Of a DNA stretch of 64,000 nt, positions 1 through 9,347 are shown piece after piece. Every line of letters starts with the position of its first letter. The stretch's first letter is position 1. The stretch comes from Bacillus sp. T33-2. GTDB taxonomy: Bacteria > Bacillota > Bacilli > Bacillales > Cytobacillaceae. The notes below the pieces were generated by a model, which saw only the letters and a list, made by a program, of their open reading frames with translations, was not told where the DNA came from and did not search any database. The stretch is from assembly GCF_002860205.1 (NCBI RefSeq), contig NZ_PGVB01000026.1, forward strand, positions 1 to 64,000, read 5' to 3'. Made by a program: the position numbers and the translations under genes.

Positions 1-8
1 AAGTTACC

Positions 9-112
9 GAAACACCTCGCCGACACCTGTTTGCGTCACCTAGAACCCGGCTAGCTGACCGAATCACCTCGCCGTTACCTGTTTGCGTCACCTAGAATCC
101 GGCTAGCTGACC
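9..112. repeat. 52-bp tandem repeat, two copies
   Basis: Positions 9-60 and 61-112 are two adjacent 52-bp units that differ at only four positions, and a third unit begins at 113 but diverges after about seven bases. The array may continue to the left of the window. No reading frame or hairpin explains it. Confidence 0.85.
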
Positions 113-296
113 GAATCAGCCCTCATGCTCAAAATAGCGTTACTTAGGTACGGATTTTACCCTGATGGTTTGTCAACGAATTCATCCAATCATGGATTTC
201 ATCGAAAAGATTCGTTTTATTATGTTTGACATCATAAAAAAAATCCACAGCAACGGGTTACTATGGAATGACGTAAATTTAATACTCACTTATCTT

Positions 297-327
297 TCAA
301 AAAACAAGGCGGAAAAATCCGCCTTGT
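297..327 (-). terminator. Intrinsic terminator of the opuF operon
   Basis: A 10-bp perfect stem (304-313 with 318-327) with a short loop is followed, on the minus strand, by a T run. It lies directly after the opuFB stop codon. Confidence 0.9.
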
Positions 328-329
328 CC

Positions 330-1898
330 TCAGTCTATCAAGCCTTCCTCTTTAAGATACTCTTTGGCAACCTTCTCCGGAGACTGCTTCAAGCTGTCCA
401 CTTTATAGTTCAGCTCGCGCATTGTTTCATCGGTCAGTTTGCCGGCGAGTATATTGATGGCTTTTTCAAGCTCTGGATATTCTTTTAATGTCTCTTCTTT
501 TACCAATGGAACCGCATAGTACGGAGGGAAGAAGCCTTTGTCATCTTCCAGCACCTTGAGGTCGAATTCCTCGAGCAAGCCGTCCGTGGAGAAGGCATCA
601 ATCACGTCACTCTCTCCACTTTTTATAGCTTTGTACCTCAAACCGCCATCGACGGCCTTCACATCACCGAACTGCATATTATACTTGTCGGCCAGTCCGA
701 CCAAACCATCGTCCCTGTTCGTGAACTCCATGGTCGCGCCTACGCTTAGTTCGTTACTTACTGCCGCCAGGTCCGAGAAAGTTTCCAGGCCGTACTGCGC
801 TGCGGTTTCCTGCGTCACAGCCAGTGTATAGGTGTTATTGAACCCGAGCGGCTTCAATGCTTTAATATTGTACCTGTTGGCAAATTCCTTTGCGACAGTG
901 TTATAGACTTGATCGGGATCATTCGAAACTTGTTGTTTTAAAATACTGACAAGCCCTGTGCCGGTATATTCCACATACATATCGATATCGCCGCGCTGGA
1001 TGGCATTGAAGACGACCTGCGTCCCGCCTAGGTTCAGTTTTCTTTCTACCTGGATATCGGTTTTATCCTCGACCACATCCGCAACCATATTCGCTAAAAC
1101 CATTGCCTCACTGAAGTTTTTCGACCCGATGACAATTTTATCCTTGGCATTGACGATCGGATAAGCCATAGCCGCACCTAAAATCATCACAGATGCAGTT
1201 GCGGGGATCAGGATCTTCTTGGAAGGGAACCGGCGGCCCGCATTCTTATTGGCCGCTGAGGCGCTCGTTTTATTCGTATATGAAATCTTTGATTCAAGCT
1301 TGCCGACAACAAAGTCGATCAGCAGGGCCAGAATACAGGCTGGGATCGCCCCGGCAAGAATCATGTTATTATCAACGGTTGAAACTCCTGAGAATACAAG
1401 GTAGCCAAGCCCGCCTGCACCAACGAAGGCGGCAATGGTCATCAAACCGACAGCGGTTACCGCAGAAATCCTGATTCCCGCCATGATCACCGGGAATGCC
1501 AGTGGAAGCTGGATTTTCCGCATCGTCTGGCTTCTGGTCAACCCGATTCCTTTTGCAGCCTCTAAAATATCCGCATCAATATTCGTCAAGCCAGTATAAG
1601 TGTTTTTTATGATCGGAAGTAATGAATAAAGGACAACCATGACAATGGCGGGTGTGCTTCCAATCCCGATGAACGGAATCAGGAAACCAAGCAGCGCCAG
1701 GCTGGGTACTGCCTGCAGGACATTGGCGGTGCCAATGACCGGTTTAGAAAGCTGTTCACTTCTTGAAACCAGGATTCCCAAAGGGACACCAATAATAATT
1801 GCGGCAAGGACAGAAACGACACTCAGGTAAATATGCTGTCCAAAAAGATTAAAAATCTGGTTATAATTCGCCGTTACGTAATCGAAAAAGGCATTCAT
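330..1898 (-). CDS. opuFB: OpuF-type osmoprotectant ABC transporter, permease fused to substrate-binding domain
   Basis: The N-terminal ~210 residues form a ProW/OpuCB-like permease with several membrane segments and an EAA-type loop (EAAKGIGLT). After a transmembrane anchor near residue 230 comes an OpuCC/ProX-like binding domain starting around IVIGSKNFSE. At 522 residues the protein joins two functions that are separate genes in the classic OpuB and OpuC systems. The fused arrangement is that of OpuF from Bacillus infantis. The protein should import glycine betaine or related compatible solutes under osmotic stress. It overlaps the stop of the upstream ATPase gene by one base, so the two are translationally coupled. 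The exact substrate cannot be read from the sequence. Confidence 0.9.
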   Translation of the reverse strand: MNAFFDYVTANYNQIFNLFGQHIYLSVVSVLAAIIIGVPLGILVSRSEQLSKPVIGTANVLQAVPSLALLGFLIPFIGIGSTPAIVMVVLYSLLPIIKNTYTGLTNIDADILEAAKGIGLTRSQTMRKIQLPLAFPVIMAGIRISAVTAVGLMTIAAFVGAGGLGYLVFSGVSTVDNNMILAGAIPACILALLIDFVVGKLESKISYTNKTSASAANKNAGRRFPSKKILIPATASVMILGAAMAYPIVNAKDKIVIGSKNFSEAMVLANMVADVVEDKTDIQVERKLNLGGTQVVFNAIQRGDIDMYVEYTGTGLVSILKQQVSNDPDQVYNTVAKEFANRYNIKALKPLGFNNTYTLAVTQETAAQYGLETFSDLAAVSNELSVGATMEFTNRDDGLVGLADKYNMQFGDVKAVDGGLRYKAIKSGESDVIDAFSTDGLLEEFDLKVLEDDKGFFPPYYAVPLVKEETLKEYPELEKAINILAGKLTDETMRELNYKVDSLKQSPEKVAKEYLKEEGLID

Positions 1899-3022
1899 TA
1901 AAACGCCACCTCCAAGTCAATCAACTGGCTGCTTAATGCGGCCAGTATGCTGCTTCTCGTAATCAGGCCGGTCAATTGCCCGGCACTGTTGACGACTGGC
2001 AAATAGCCGATTTTATGCTCATTCATCATTTTCATGACGGAAATCAGGTCTGCATCTTCAGGGACAGAGACGACATTGCTCTCCATCATTTCCCCGATGG
2101 ATGCATTCCGGTCCTGCATTTTGATATCTTTTAAGGTTACTAGACCTATAAGTTGTTTATTTTGGTCGGTGACCATCAAGCTGTCCACCCTTTTTTCTTT
2201 CATAATCTCGATCGCCTGCAGCACATTGCGCTTCGGCGTGACCTTCACAGGGTCGAAAATCATCATGTCATATGCTTTTAAGACCTCGGGGTTATTCCAG
2301 ACTCGTCTTTTGCCGATAAAGCTTTCAACGAATTCTGACGCCGGATTTTTTAAAATATTTTCCGGTGTATCATACTGCAGGATTTCCCCATCTTTCAGCA
2401 GGCAAATTTTATCCGCTATTTTATAGGCTTCGTCCATGTCGTGGGTGACGAAGATGATCGTCTTGTTCAATTCCTTCTGCATATTGAAAAGCTCTTCCTG
2501 GAGGGAACTTCGTTTGACGGGATCTAATGCGCTGAAGGGTTCATCCATGAGGATGATATCGGAGTCCGTGGAAAAGGCTCTTGCCACCCCGACCCGCTGC
2601 TGCTGTCCACCGCTCAATTCCTTCGGGAACCGGTGCATATATTCCGTTGGATCCAAACCAACGAGTTCAAGCAGCTCTTCTGTTTTCTTTTCAATTGCTT
2701 CTGGATCTTCGCCTTTTAATTTTGGAATGAGTTCGAGGTTTTCTTTGATGGTCATATGTGGGAAAAGCCCGGTGTTTTGAATCACATACCCGATATTCCT
2801 GCGTAATTCGATTGGGTCAACCGTGGAAATATCCTTGCCATTCACAAAAATTTTCCCGGATGACGGCTGAATCAGCCTGTTGACCATTTTGAGCAAGGTC
2901 GTTTTGCCACATCCGCTTGGGCCGATAAAAACGACAAGCTCCCCGGCTTCAATATTCAGGCTGAAATTGTCTATGACTGTTTTTCTATGATACTTTTTAA
3001 AGATATTTTCAAACTGAATCAT
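1898..3022 (-). CDS. opuFA: OpuF/OpuC-type glycine betaine ABC transporter ATPase with CBS domains
   Basis: This is an ABC ATPase with Walker A GPSGCGKTT near residue 34, signature LSGGQQQRVGVARA and Walker B IILMDEPFSALD. After it come two C-terminal CBS domains (residues ~255-370), which in the OpuA/OpuC family sense ionic strength or regulatory nucleotides. Its 374 residues match the OpuCA family. It is the first gene of a two-gene operon with the permease-binding protein fusion. The promoter must lie in the 3023-3657 gap, where I cannot define a confident -35/-10 pair. Confidence 0.92.
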   Translation of the reverse strand: MIQFENIFKKYHRKTVIDNFSLNIEAGELVVFIGPSGCGKTTLLKMVNRLIQPSSGKIFVNGKDISTVDPIELRRNIGYVIQNTGLFPHMTIKENLELIPKLKGEDPEAIEKKTEELLELVGLDPTEYMHRFPKELSGGQQQRVGVARAFSTDSDIILMDEPFSALDPVKRSSLQEELFNMQKELNKTIIFVTHDMDEAYKIADKICLLKDGEILQYDTPENILKNPASEFVESFIGKRRVWNNPEVLKAYDMMIFDPVKVTPKRNVLQAIEIMKEKRVDSLMVTDQNKQLIGLVTLKDIKMQDRNASIGEMMESNVVSVPEDADLISVMKMMNEHKIGYLPVVNSAGQLTGLITRSSILAALSSQLIDLEVAF

Positions 3023-3657
3023 TATATACCCCCATTGTTATTTATTAACCAAGTTAGTTAAAACTGTACCTTTCTATACCCAAAATTTATTTTTCTAATC
3101 AAACGAAATTTAACAAACCTACAACTTATTAATTCAACCACAAAAAGTAACAACTTCATTGTAACACAAAAGTTGTTTGTTTGCAGGGATAAATGTCTGC
3201 CAAGAAAAAAACTACTGACGCCATCCCCAAATCAGACACGTCCCAATCAATCTTAAAAATAGACAGAGCTCCGATTTCTTCGGATTCATTAAATGCTAAA
3301 AGTGTTCTTCGGATTGTCTTACCCTGCTGTGCTCCAATAATTAATCAAACGTTTGATTAAAAAAAAGATAGATTAAGCAAAATCATTTGCCTAACCTATC
3401 CTTTGTTGTCCAAACAATTGAAAAAGTGGTTCCTTCATGAGGGGTTTTGTGTGTCAGGTAAATGTCAGAGACGTTCAGGAGTGAGATGAACAGCAATCTC
3501 GAGTTCCTATACAAATTTGAATTTGCTTGCATACAGCGGGGATTTTTAACTTGTAAAAACCTTCATGTTTTTAGCCATTCTTTCCGGCAATCTGCTATTC
3601 TTACATTGCAAAAAGTAGTAAAATATAACTAATTTATCGTAGGAGATGACATACGAA
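3023..3657. other. Divergent intergenic region, no gene seen
   Basis: This AT-rich stretch separates the minus-strand opuF operon from the plus-strand gene at 3658. It contains a perfect 20-bp palindrome (3341-3360). Just after that lies an imperfect hairpin of about 13 bp per arm (about 3367-3402). No convincing ORF is present: the minus-strand ORF at 3546-3935 mostly shadows the gene at 3658. Confidence 0.6.
3341..3360. repeat. Dispersed 20-bp palindrome, copy 1
   Basis: Perfect palindrome TTAATCAAACGTTTGATTAA. The same sequence recurs exactly at 46910 and 53294, and with mismatches at 36752 and 53899. The form resembles LacI- or TetR-type operators, but no such regulator gene is in the window. 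Confidence 0.8.
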
Positions 3658-4131
3658 ATGGGTTTGCCTAAAACAATCGCAGAATTGGACCGAATTAAAG
3701 CAGAGTGCAGATCAATGGTTACTAAAAGGGCTTCCGCCTCTGGCGCTGCAGCCATTATACCGGCACCTGGAGCTGACATAGCTGCAGACGTAGCAATCAT
3801 GCTGGAGTTATTGCCAGCAATAAACCGGAAATTCGGCTTGTCGCAGGAACAGATTGATGAGCTTGATCCAGATACAAAGAAAATGATTTTAATTCTGATC
3901 ACATCCGCTGGAAGTGAATTAATCGGGAAAGTCATTACGAAACAAATAGTAGCTCAATTGTTGAAAAAAGTGGGTGCGCGAGTAGCCGTAAAATCGGTAG
4001 TAAAATTTGTTCCTTTTTTAGGACAGGCTGCTGCAGCCGGCATCAGTTTCGGTGCGATGAAATACCTGGGCAATTCGCACATTGATGAATGCTATGCAAT
4101 CGCCAAGCGCTATATAGAAAATTCCAACTAA
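3658..4131 (+). CDS. Small helical membrane-associated protein (DUF697/EcsC-like), function unknown
   Basis: The 157-residue protein is rich in Ala, Gly and Ile. A hydrophobic amphipathic stretch (residues ~20-50, containing IPAPGADIAADVAIM) and a C-terminal segment with PFLGQAAAAGISFGAMKYL recall the helical membrane-binding domains at the C-terminus of YcjF/DUF697 and immunity-related GTPases. No GTPase domain is present, so this is a stand-alone version. I chose ATG 3658 because AGGAG at 3641-3645 abuts the earlier ATG at 3646. A strong terminator follows, so it is monocistronic. I do not recognise a specific function. Confidence 0.7.
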   Translation: MGLPKTIAELDRIKAECRSMVTKRASASGAAAIIPAPGADIAADVAIMLELLPAINRKFGLSQEQIDELDPDTKKMILILITSAGSELIGKVITKQIVAQLLKKVGARVAVKSVVKFVPFLGQAAAAGISFGAMKYLGNSHIDECYAIAKRYIENSN

Positions 4132-4147
4132 CATCATGCAGTGATAT

Positions 4148-4183
4148 GTCCAATTCGACTAGGAATTGGACTTTTATTTTTTT
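4148..4183 (+). terminator. Intrinsic terminator
   Basis: Perfect 8-bp stem (4148-4155 with 4164-4171) followed by a T-rich tract, 16 bp after the stop of the preceding gene. Confidence 0.9.
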
Positions 4184-4239
4184 GGAGATACAATGTTTTA
4201 CTGATGTGTCCTATGGGTCAGATGGAAACATTTGTGGCA

Positions 4240-4266
4240 TCAATAATAAACTTATTTTTCCGATAT
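4240..4266 (+). promoter_or_regulatory. SigD-like promoter of the chemoreceptor gene
   Basis: TCAA at 4240-4243, a 15-bp spacer and TCCGATAT at 4259-4266 match the B. subtilis SigD pattern TAAA-N15-GCCGATAT at 10 of 12 positions. It ends 33 bp before the start codon. SigD control is usual for flagellar and chemotaxis genes. Confidence 0.65.
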
Positions 4267-4299
4267 AAAAGATAACTCTATAGGATAAGGGCGTGCATC

Positions 4300-6261
4300 A
4301 TGTTATCAAACATCACAATCAGGACAAAATTGATTCTATCTTTTATTGTTGTGTTGCTCGTTCCAAGCGTGACAATTGGATTGACATCATTCAGCAACTC
4401 GAAAAATAAGGTTGAAGAACAAATTTCACTTTCTGCTAAAGAATCAGTAGCGTTATTAAATGCGACAATTGACCAATTTATCGAACCCCAAATTAACAAT
4501 GCAGATTATTTGTCAGACAGCATCACAATGTCGGAATACCAGGATGCAACTAACTTCCGTTCGAACACATTGACTGCTTTTCTTGGAAAACACCCTGAAA
4601 TTTCAACCATATATATTGGAACGGCTGATGGAACCTTTATCAATGCACCGGACAAGGAAATGCCTGCCGGGTATGATCCACGCCAAAGACCGTGGTATAA
4701 AAGCGCCATGAATAAAAAGGGTGAGGTTATTTTAACGAGTCCGTATGTTTCTGCCACTACTGGTGATTTTGTAGTAGCTATAGCAGCGACAGTGAAAGAC
4801 GGATCAGCTGTTATATCATGGGAACTTAAATTAGATACAATCGAGAAAATTACAAAAGCAGTAACTATTGGTAAACAGGGTTATACATTTATTTTGGATC
4901 AAGACAAAAAAATCGTAGCTCACCCTAACGTGAAATCTAACGAGGAACAAACAGCGGATTGGGCAGTGGATATGTTCAGTAGTACTGCCGGGAGCTTTGA
5001 TTACACTTCTGATAAAGAAGATAAAAAAATGTTTTACGAGACAAATACCTTAACCGGCTGGAAAATCGGGGGCACAATGAACCAGCATGAAGTAGATACT
5101 GAAGCACAACCGATTTTAATTGGCACAGTTACAGTTCTGGCTATTGCCACTGTTTTTGGAGCTATCCTGGCGTATTTTATTATCAGGTCAATTGCTCGGC
5201 CGCTCAGAAGATTGGTCGCAGTATCCGAGAAGATTGGCGCAGGAGATTTAACTCACAAAGTTGAATTGCAGACAAACGATGAATTGGGCAAATTAGGGGC
5301 AAGCTTTGACAAAATGGTGGAATCCTTAAGGTCAATCCTTTCTAGCTTAAGCACTTCAATTGAACAGGTTGCATCATCTTCTGAACAGCTGAAGGCCAGC
5401 GCCGACCAAACCACGTCTGCAACGGAGCATGTGGCTTCAGCTATTCAGGAAATCGCCAGCGGCTCTGAAACTTCAAGTGAACTGCTTGAGAAAAACTCCA
5501 CTTCTATTGATGAAATACTGAAAGGAGTGCTGCGGATTGCGGAGAGTTCGACGATGGTATCGGAATTGTCCAGGGAAACTGCTGCAGATGCTGAGGATGG
5601 CGGGGAGTCGGTGGACAATAACTTAGTCCAGATGGAGTCCATCCATACTTCGGTTGGTGAATCGAATAAAGTGATCCAGTCCCTGGCGGAACGTTCACAG
5701 GAAATCGGCAAGATCATTGATGTCATCAATGGAATTTCCGAGCAGACCAACCTGCTCGCATTAAATGCGGCTATCGAGGCTGCGCGTGCTGGTGAACATG
5801 GGAAGGGATTCGCAGTTGTTGCTGATGAAGTGCGGAAATTGGCTGAGCAATCACAAAGCTCTACTAAACTCATCTCTGAATTAATAGGCACAATACAGAG
5901 AGATACCCAGCATTCCGTCAAGATTATGGAAGAAGTAACCGTCAACGCTGAACAAGGGGTAAAGGTCTCTGTAGAAACGTCGCAAAAATTTGCCAAAATC
6001 ATCGAGAGCACGAAAGCGATAGCACCACAGCTTGAGGAAATTTCAGCAACGGTGCAGCAAATTTCTGCGAGTGTGGAAGAGGTTGCGGCCTCATCAACAC
6101 ATATTACTCAAACAGCAAAAGTAAATTCCTCAAACTCAGAGGAAGTGGCTGCATCTACAGAAGAACAGCTTGCATCAATGGAGGAAATCAACTCTTCGGC
6201 ACAGTCGCTGGCCTATATGGCAGATGAATTAAAAGATCTGGTTAGTAAGTTTAAAATATAA
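4300..6261 (+). CDS. Methyl-accepting chemotaxis protein with Cache sensor
   Basis: At 653 residues, this is a standard Bacillus chemoreceptor. A transmembrane helix (~11-31) leads to an extracellular double-Cache-type sensor (~35-270, with RQRPWYKSA and a [10 protein letters not shown] stretch typical of McpB/TlpA relatives). A second helix (~277-300), a HAMP domain (~300-352) and the cytoplasmic signalling coiled coil follow. The conserved hairpin tip ([19 protein letters not shown]) that contacts CheW and CheA is intact. The protein should sense a small extracellular ligand and control CheA. The ligand is not predictable. It is monocistronic, with a terminator after it. Confidence 0.95.
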   Translation: MLSNITIRTKLILSFIVVLLVPSVTIGLTSFSNSKNKVEEQISLSAKESVALLNATIDQFIEPQINNADYLSDSITMSEYQDATNFRSNTLTAFLGKHPEISTIYIGTADGTFINAPDKEMPAGYDPRQRPWYKSAMNKKGEVILTSPYVSATTGDFVVAIAATVKDGSAVISWELKLDTIEKITKAVTIGKQGYTFILDQDKKIVAHPNVKSNEEQTADWAVDMFSSTAGSFDYTSDKEDKKMFYETNTLTGWKIGGTMNQHEVDTEAQPILIGTVTVLAIATVFGAILAYFIIRSIARPLRRLVAVSEKIGAGDLTHKVELQTNDELGKLGASFDKMVESLRSILSSLSTSIEQVASSSEQLKASADQTTSATEHVASAIQEIASGSETSSELLEKNSTSIDEILKGVLRIAESSTMVSELSRETAADAEDGGESVDNNLVQMESIHTSVGESNKVIQSLAERSQEIGKIIDVINGISEQTNLLALNAAIEAARAGEHGKGFAVVADEVRKLAEQSQSSTKLISELIGTIQRDTQHSVKIMEEVTVNAEQGVKVSVETSQKFAKIIESTKAIAPQLEEISATVQQISASVEEVAASSTHITQTAKVNSSNSEEVAASTEEQLASMEEINSSAQSLAYMADELKDLVSKFKI

Positions 6262-6307
6262 GCAAGCTTATGTTGTATTGTAAGATTAAAAAAGGCCAAA
6301 CGCATAC

Positions 6308-6351
6308 AACGACCCGCGCTCACTTTATCTGGTGTATGCGGGTCGTTTTTT
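6308..6351 (+). terminator. Intrinsic terminator after the chemoreceptor
   Basis: Ten-bp stem (6308-6317 with 6338-6347) followed by a T run. Confidence 0.85.
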
Positions 6352-6366
6352 ACGTTTTTCTCTCAA

Positions 6367-6573
6367 ATGTTGTGGAAGATCGTTCAATCTGCGATGAATT
6401 TCCTGATCTCGGACGAGAAGAAGAAATTAAAAGCGTGTGCAGGCGGGGAATGCGGGTGGCTGTTTGTTGATACGAGCAGGAATAAAAGCCGGAGATGGTG
6501 TTCAATGGAAGACTGCGGAAATCGGGCTAAAGCGAAAAGACATTACCAAAAAAAGAAGTTGCAATTAAAATAA
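6367..6573 (+). pseudogene. C-terminal remnant of a CGNR zinc-finger (ABATE) protein
   Basis: The 68-residue frame contains the whole CGNR zinc-finger module: CAGGECGWLF, then DTSRNKSRRWCSM and CGNRAKAKRHY, with the four zinc cysteines in place. Members of this family are normally about 180-200 residues, with an N-terminal ABATE domain before the finger. That domain is absent here, and the frame begins only 16 bp after the terminator of the chemoreceptor gene. There is no convincing ribosome binding site. It is most likely the surviving 3' end of a deleted gene, though expression of a stand-alone finger cannot be excluded. Confidence 0.75.
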
Positions 6574-6627
6574 ACACCGGATCCCCTGGATATTAATATA
6601 ATGTTTAACGCTGATAAAAATCCCAGT

Positions 6628-6661
6628 CTGCCTGTTCCCACTAACTGACAAGGACAGGCAG
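6628..6661 (-). terminator. Possible hairpin downstream of the permease genes
   Basis: Inverted repeat of 8 bp (6628-6635 with 6654-6661) with an 18-nt loop. On the minus strand a T run follows about ten bases later, so it is a weak terminator candidate for the permease pair. Confidence 0.35.
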
Positions 6662-6795
6662 CTTAACCGAAATTTCCCCTCCCCTTAGCATTGCAGACCG
6701 CAGAAGACTTTCTTTATGTCATATTTATTGAAGGACAAGGGGATCTGCCGTCTCCATAACCATAATTATCGGCATAATCTAAATTAACTTTGTAT

Positions 6796-7722
6796 CTATA
6801 AATAAGTGGCCCTTCTCTTGCGAATTGTTTCCTGCGCGCTGAGACCCTGAGAAATTAAATAGAATGAGAAAAGCAACACTAAAAAACACAACAGTGGAAA
6901 CAGCAGAATCCATTGTGAATGGTAAAGGAATGACCTGAATTGTCCAATCAATCCCGCCCATTCTTTTGTAATTGGAATATACACTTGCGGACCACCCAGT
7001 CGCAATATCGTGCCGCCAACAAATAAATTGAATATCCCTAGCTGACCTATTAAATGAAGCACTTGTATGATTTCATTTACGAAAATAATTACCAAATGGT
7101 TCCTCAGTGAAGGCAGGATATGTTTTTTGGCAATATGCAGCTTACTTCCCCCAATTGATTGGGACGCTACTACATATAAACTCTTTTTCACTTCCATCGT
7201 TTTCCCATAAACCGTGAAAAAGACACTTGGCAGCCCGAAAAGAGTCAGGAGGCTTCCAACAATGAGTGTCAGAGTAATAGGTTTCAGAATGGGGTTTATA
7301 TTGATTTCGATTAATATAAAATAAATAAAAATGAAAATTGGAAATCCACTGAAGACGTTCATTTTTATTTTTTTAGTTGGAACCTGAATATTTGTCTTGG
7401 TTAATGCCATCAGTATTCCTAATAATGCACCTAGCATCACCCTCACCAGGGCAACAATAATCACCGTGAAAATCGTGAATTTAGCACCATGCAACAATAA
7501 TGTCAATATATCGTAACCCCATTTATCCGTCCCGAACAGATGCTCCTTTGAGGGAGGAAAAGGCGGGGCTCTCATTTCTTCACCATTCTCGGTTTCTATG
7601 TATTTTATATCCATTTGTTTATTTACTTCATATGGGGCGACATGAGGACCAATAATAGCAATTACCACAAAGAAAAAAACCAACAGAAGACCAGCTATCA
7701 ACTTCCAATTCCATTTACGCAC
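6796..7722 (-). CDS. ABC transporter permease, DppC/OppC type (orphan)
   Basis: This is a 308-residue binding-protein-dependent permease with about six membrane helices. It has an N-terminal helix typical of the DppC class, the FGTDKWGYDILT stretch that marks oligopeptide permeases (usually GTDxxGRD), and an EAA-like loop (residues around ASQSIGGSKLHIAKKHILP). I chose the GTG start at 7722 because GGAGAGG lies 10 bp upstream. The start overlaps the stop of the partner gene by 8 bp, so the two are coupled. A longer reading frame reaches 7800 but lacks an RBS. No ATPase or binding protein gene is nearby, so substrate and function are unclear. Confidence 0.8.
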   Translation of the reverse strand: MRKWNWKLIAGLLLVFFFVVIAIIGPHVAPYEVNKQMDIKYIETENGEEMRAPPFPPSKEHLFGTDKWGYDILTLLLHGAKFTIFTVIIVALVRVMLGALLGILMALTKTNIQVPTKKIKMNVFSGFPIFIFIYFILIEININPILKPITLTLIVGSLLTLFGLPSVFFTVYGKTMEVKKSLYVVASQSIGGSKLHIAKKHILPSLRNHLVIIFVNEIIQVLHLIGQLGIFNLFVGGTILRLGGPQVYIPITKEWAGLIGQFRSFLYHSQWILLFPLLCFLVLLFSFYLISQGLSAQETIRKRRATYL

Positions 7723-8593
7723 GCCAGAAAATCCTCTCCACTGCCAAGATAAATAATTTGATAGATAAAAAAGTAGCCAGGTATAGAACAAAAAACGCAA
7801 TTAATGTAATTGCAACAAGATTATATTGGTATCCGAATTTAATGGGATATTCGAATAAAATTTCTGTCAGGCCCCGCGTATTATATAGGTACTCGATGAT
7901 GAAAAGGTTGCTGATCGCTATCCCTACTATTTTATGCAAATCTGCTTTTAAAAAAGGCAGAACATTGCTGGTCACATGGTTAACATAGATATATTTCTTT
8001 GACAAACCCTTTGATTTTGCTGTAAGTATATAATCCTGTGTAAGAACCTCATATGTCCGTTCCGCTAATGTTCGGATTAAATAAAACAAAGGCACGATAA
8101 TTAATGAAACAATCGGCAGAAAAATTGCCGGTTCCTCCATTGAAAGCGACGCTACCTTTACTGTTTTGATTCCTGTCGTTTTGAATATATATGTAACCAG
8201 CAACTGAAATAACAGTACTAATATGAAATCAGGAATGAAGCCAACAAAGCCAAGCAATGAATTCAGCCATCTTTCACTCATTTTCCAGAACCAGATTCCC
8301 AGAAAAAAAGAGAGAATGACGACAATCAGCAACGAGACAGTTAGATAGGTAAATGATGAAAGAAAAAAACTTGTTAAATCGTTCAATAAAAGGCCTTCGC
8401 GGCCTCCCTGCAAATAATAGAATGACTGGCCATTGAACAAACCTGCCACAAATTTTTTCACTTCCTCCAGAATGCCATGTAATTGAACAGCCACCCCAGT
8501 GTCAGTGTTCACCAAATATAATGGCAATGCGGCAAGCAGAAGTAGAACAGCTAAACTGATCAATTGATTAACCAAAAATCTTAAATACCACAT
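7715..8593 (-). CDS. ABC transporter permease, DppB/OppB type (orphan)
   Basis: At 292 residues with about six membrane helices, it resembles DppB/OppB, with an EAA loop reading ILTAKSKGLSKKYIYVNHVTSN. It is the upstream member of a two-permease operon. Peptide and nickel ABC systems need two such permeases plus one or two ATPases and a lipoprotein, none of which is adjacent. The pair may share subunits encoded elsewhere or be a remnant, since the surrounding 8 kb is full of broken genes. The start at 8593 is preceded by GGAGCC. Confidence 0.8.
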   Translation of the reverse strand: MWYLRFLVNQLISLAVLLLLAALPLYLVNTDTGVAVQLHGILEEVKKFVAGLFNGQSFYYLQGGREGLLLNDLTSFFLSSFTYLTVSLLIVVILSFFLGIWFWKMSERWLNSLLGFVGFIPDFILVLLFQLLVTYIFKTTGIKTVKVASLSMEEPAIFLPIVSLIIVPLFYLIRTLAERTYEVLTQDYILTAKSKGLSKKYIYVNHVTSNVLPFLKADLHKIVGIAISNLFIIEYLYNTRGLTEILFEYPIKFGYQYNLVAITLIAFFVLYLATFLSIKLFILAVERIFWRA

Positions 8594-9084
8594 ATGGACG
8601 GCTCCTTCCTATGATGTCTGGTTTACGTCAACCTAACAATTTAAATCAGATATACCACCAATCAAAAATATGTACAGAACAATGGACATTTCAATTGTTA
8701 ACGGTAGAAATCCATTCATCCGGGTAATTGAATAAACTTCTGTTTCTGTTAGATTGTGTGTCGTTTTACTTTGAATGGATTTGTTTATGGAAGGAAGTAT
8801 ATCCCATTGATGACATTACAGGTTGGGTTGACATGAGGGAATCAATGCGAACAAAGATGTTAAGACGGCAATCTTGTCTTGAGGATTTTCCACAGAAGTT
8901 GATGATAGCTTGAATCTGTTTTTAGCACTGCGTCAAGCGTTTATCTTGGCACCTGACACTGGTCTGCCGCACCAAAGCAACGATGCGGGCTGTCGTGCAC
9001 ATTAAGTATAAAACTTGTTTTGACGTTAGCATTAGCTGTTCCTGCCTGACATAATACTGTTCTGAATTTTTCGGGATAATTGTC
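8594..9084. other. Intergenic region without intact gene
   Basis: Apart from degraded sequence that probably belonged to the 3' half of the HIT-like pseudogene on the minus strand, I see nothing coding. A short plus-strand ORF at 8728-8913 has no family resemblance and no clear RBS. Confidence 0.5.
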
Positions 9085-9269
9085 CTAAGATCAATTCAAT
9101 AAATCGTTATCGCGTTCTTCCAGCGTGAGCAGCTCTTAGGTATAACCACGATATGGACAGGCCAAAAAGGTCTTGTATGATAATACGGTAAAACGTTATC
9201 TGTCTCGACTACTTTATTTACTGGAGTATTTCCACTTAACACCTCGCCACAATAATAATCTTCAGTCAT
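9085..9269 (-). pseudogene. HIT-family hydrolase pseudogene
   Basis: From ATG 9269, preceded by an AGGGGG ribosome site, the minus strand reads a good HIT N-terminus: DYYCGEVLSG, then VVETDNVLPYYHTRPFWPVH and IVVIPK. Near 9135 the frame breaks. The family sequence continues in another frame as ELLTLEERDNDLLN and is then lost through stops. The histidine-triad motif at the C-terminus is not recognisable. Intact HIT-like proteins of this type are about 110-140 residues, so this gene is dead, with at least two frameshifts. It lies among other decayed genes. Confidence 0.8.
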
Positions 9270-9347
9270 TACTAACCCCCTAAATGTTTGAATTTGGTCT
9301 GTGGTTCAAGAAAGGCAAACTACAACAAGGGAACCCTTACGATGTGT

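Noticed and set aside
3546-3935. 129-residue minus-strand ORF
   Set aside because: Mostly antisense shadow of the supported gene at 3658-4131, without RBS or family features.
8728-8913. 61-residue plus-strand ORF
   Set aside because: No family resemblance and no clear ribosome site. It lies in a decayed region.
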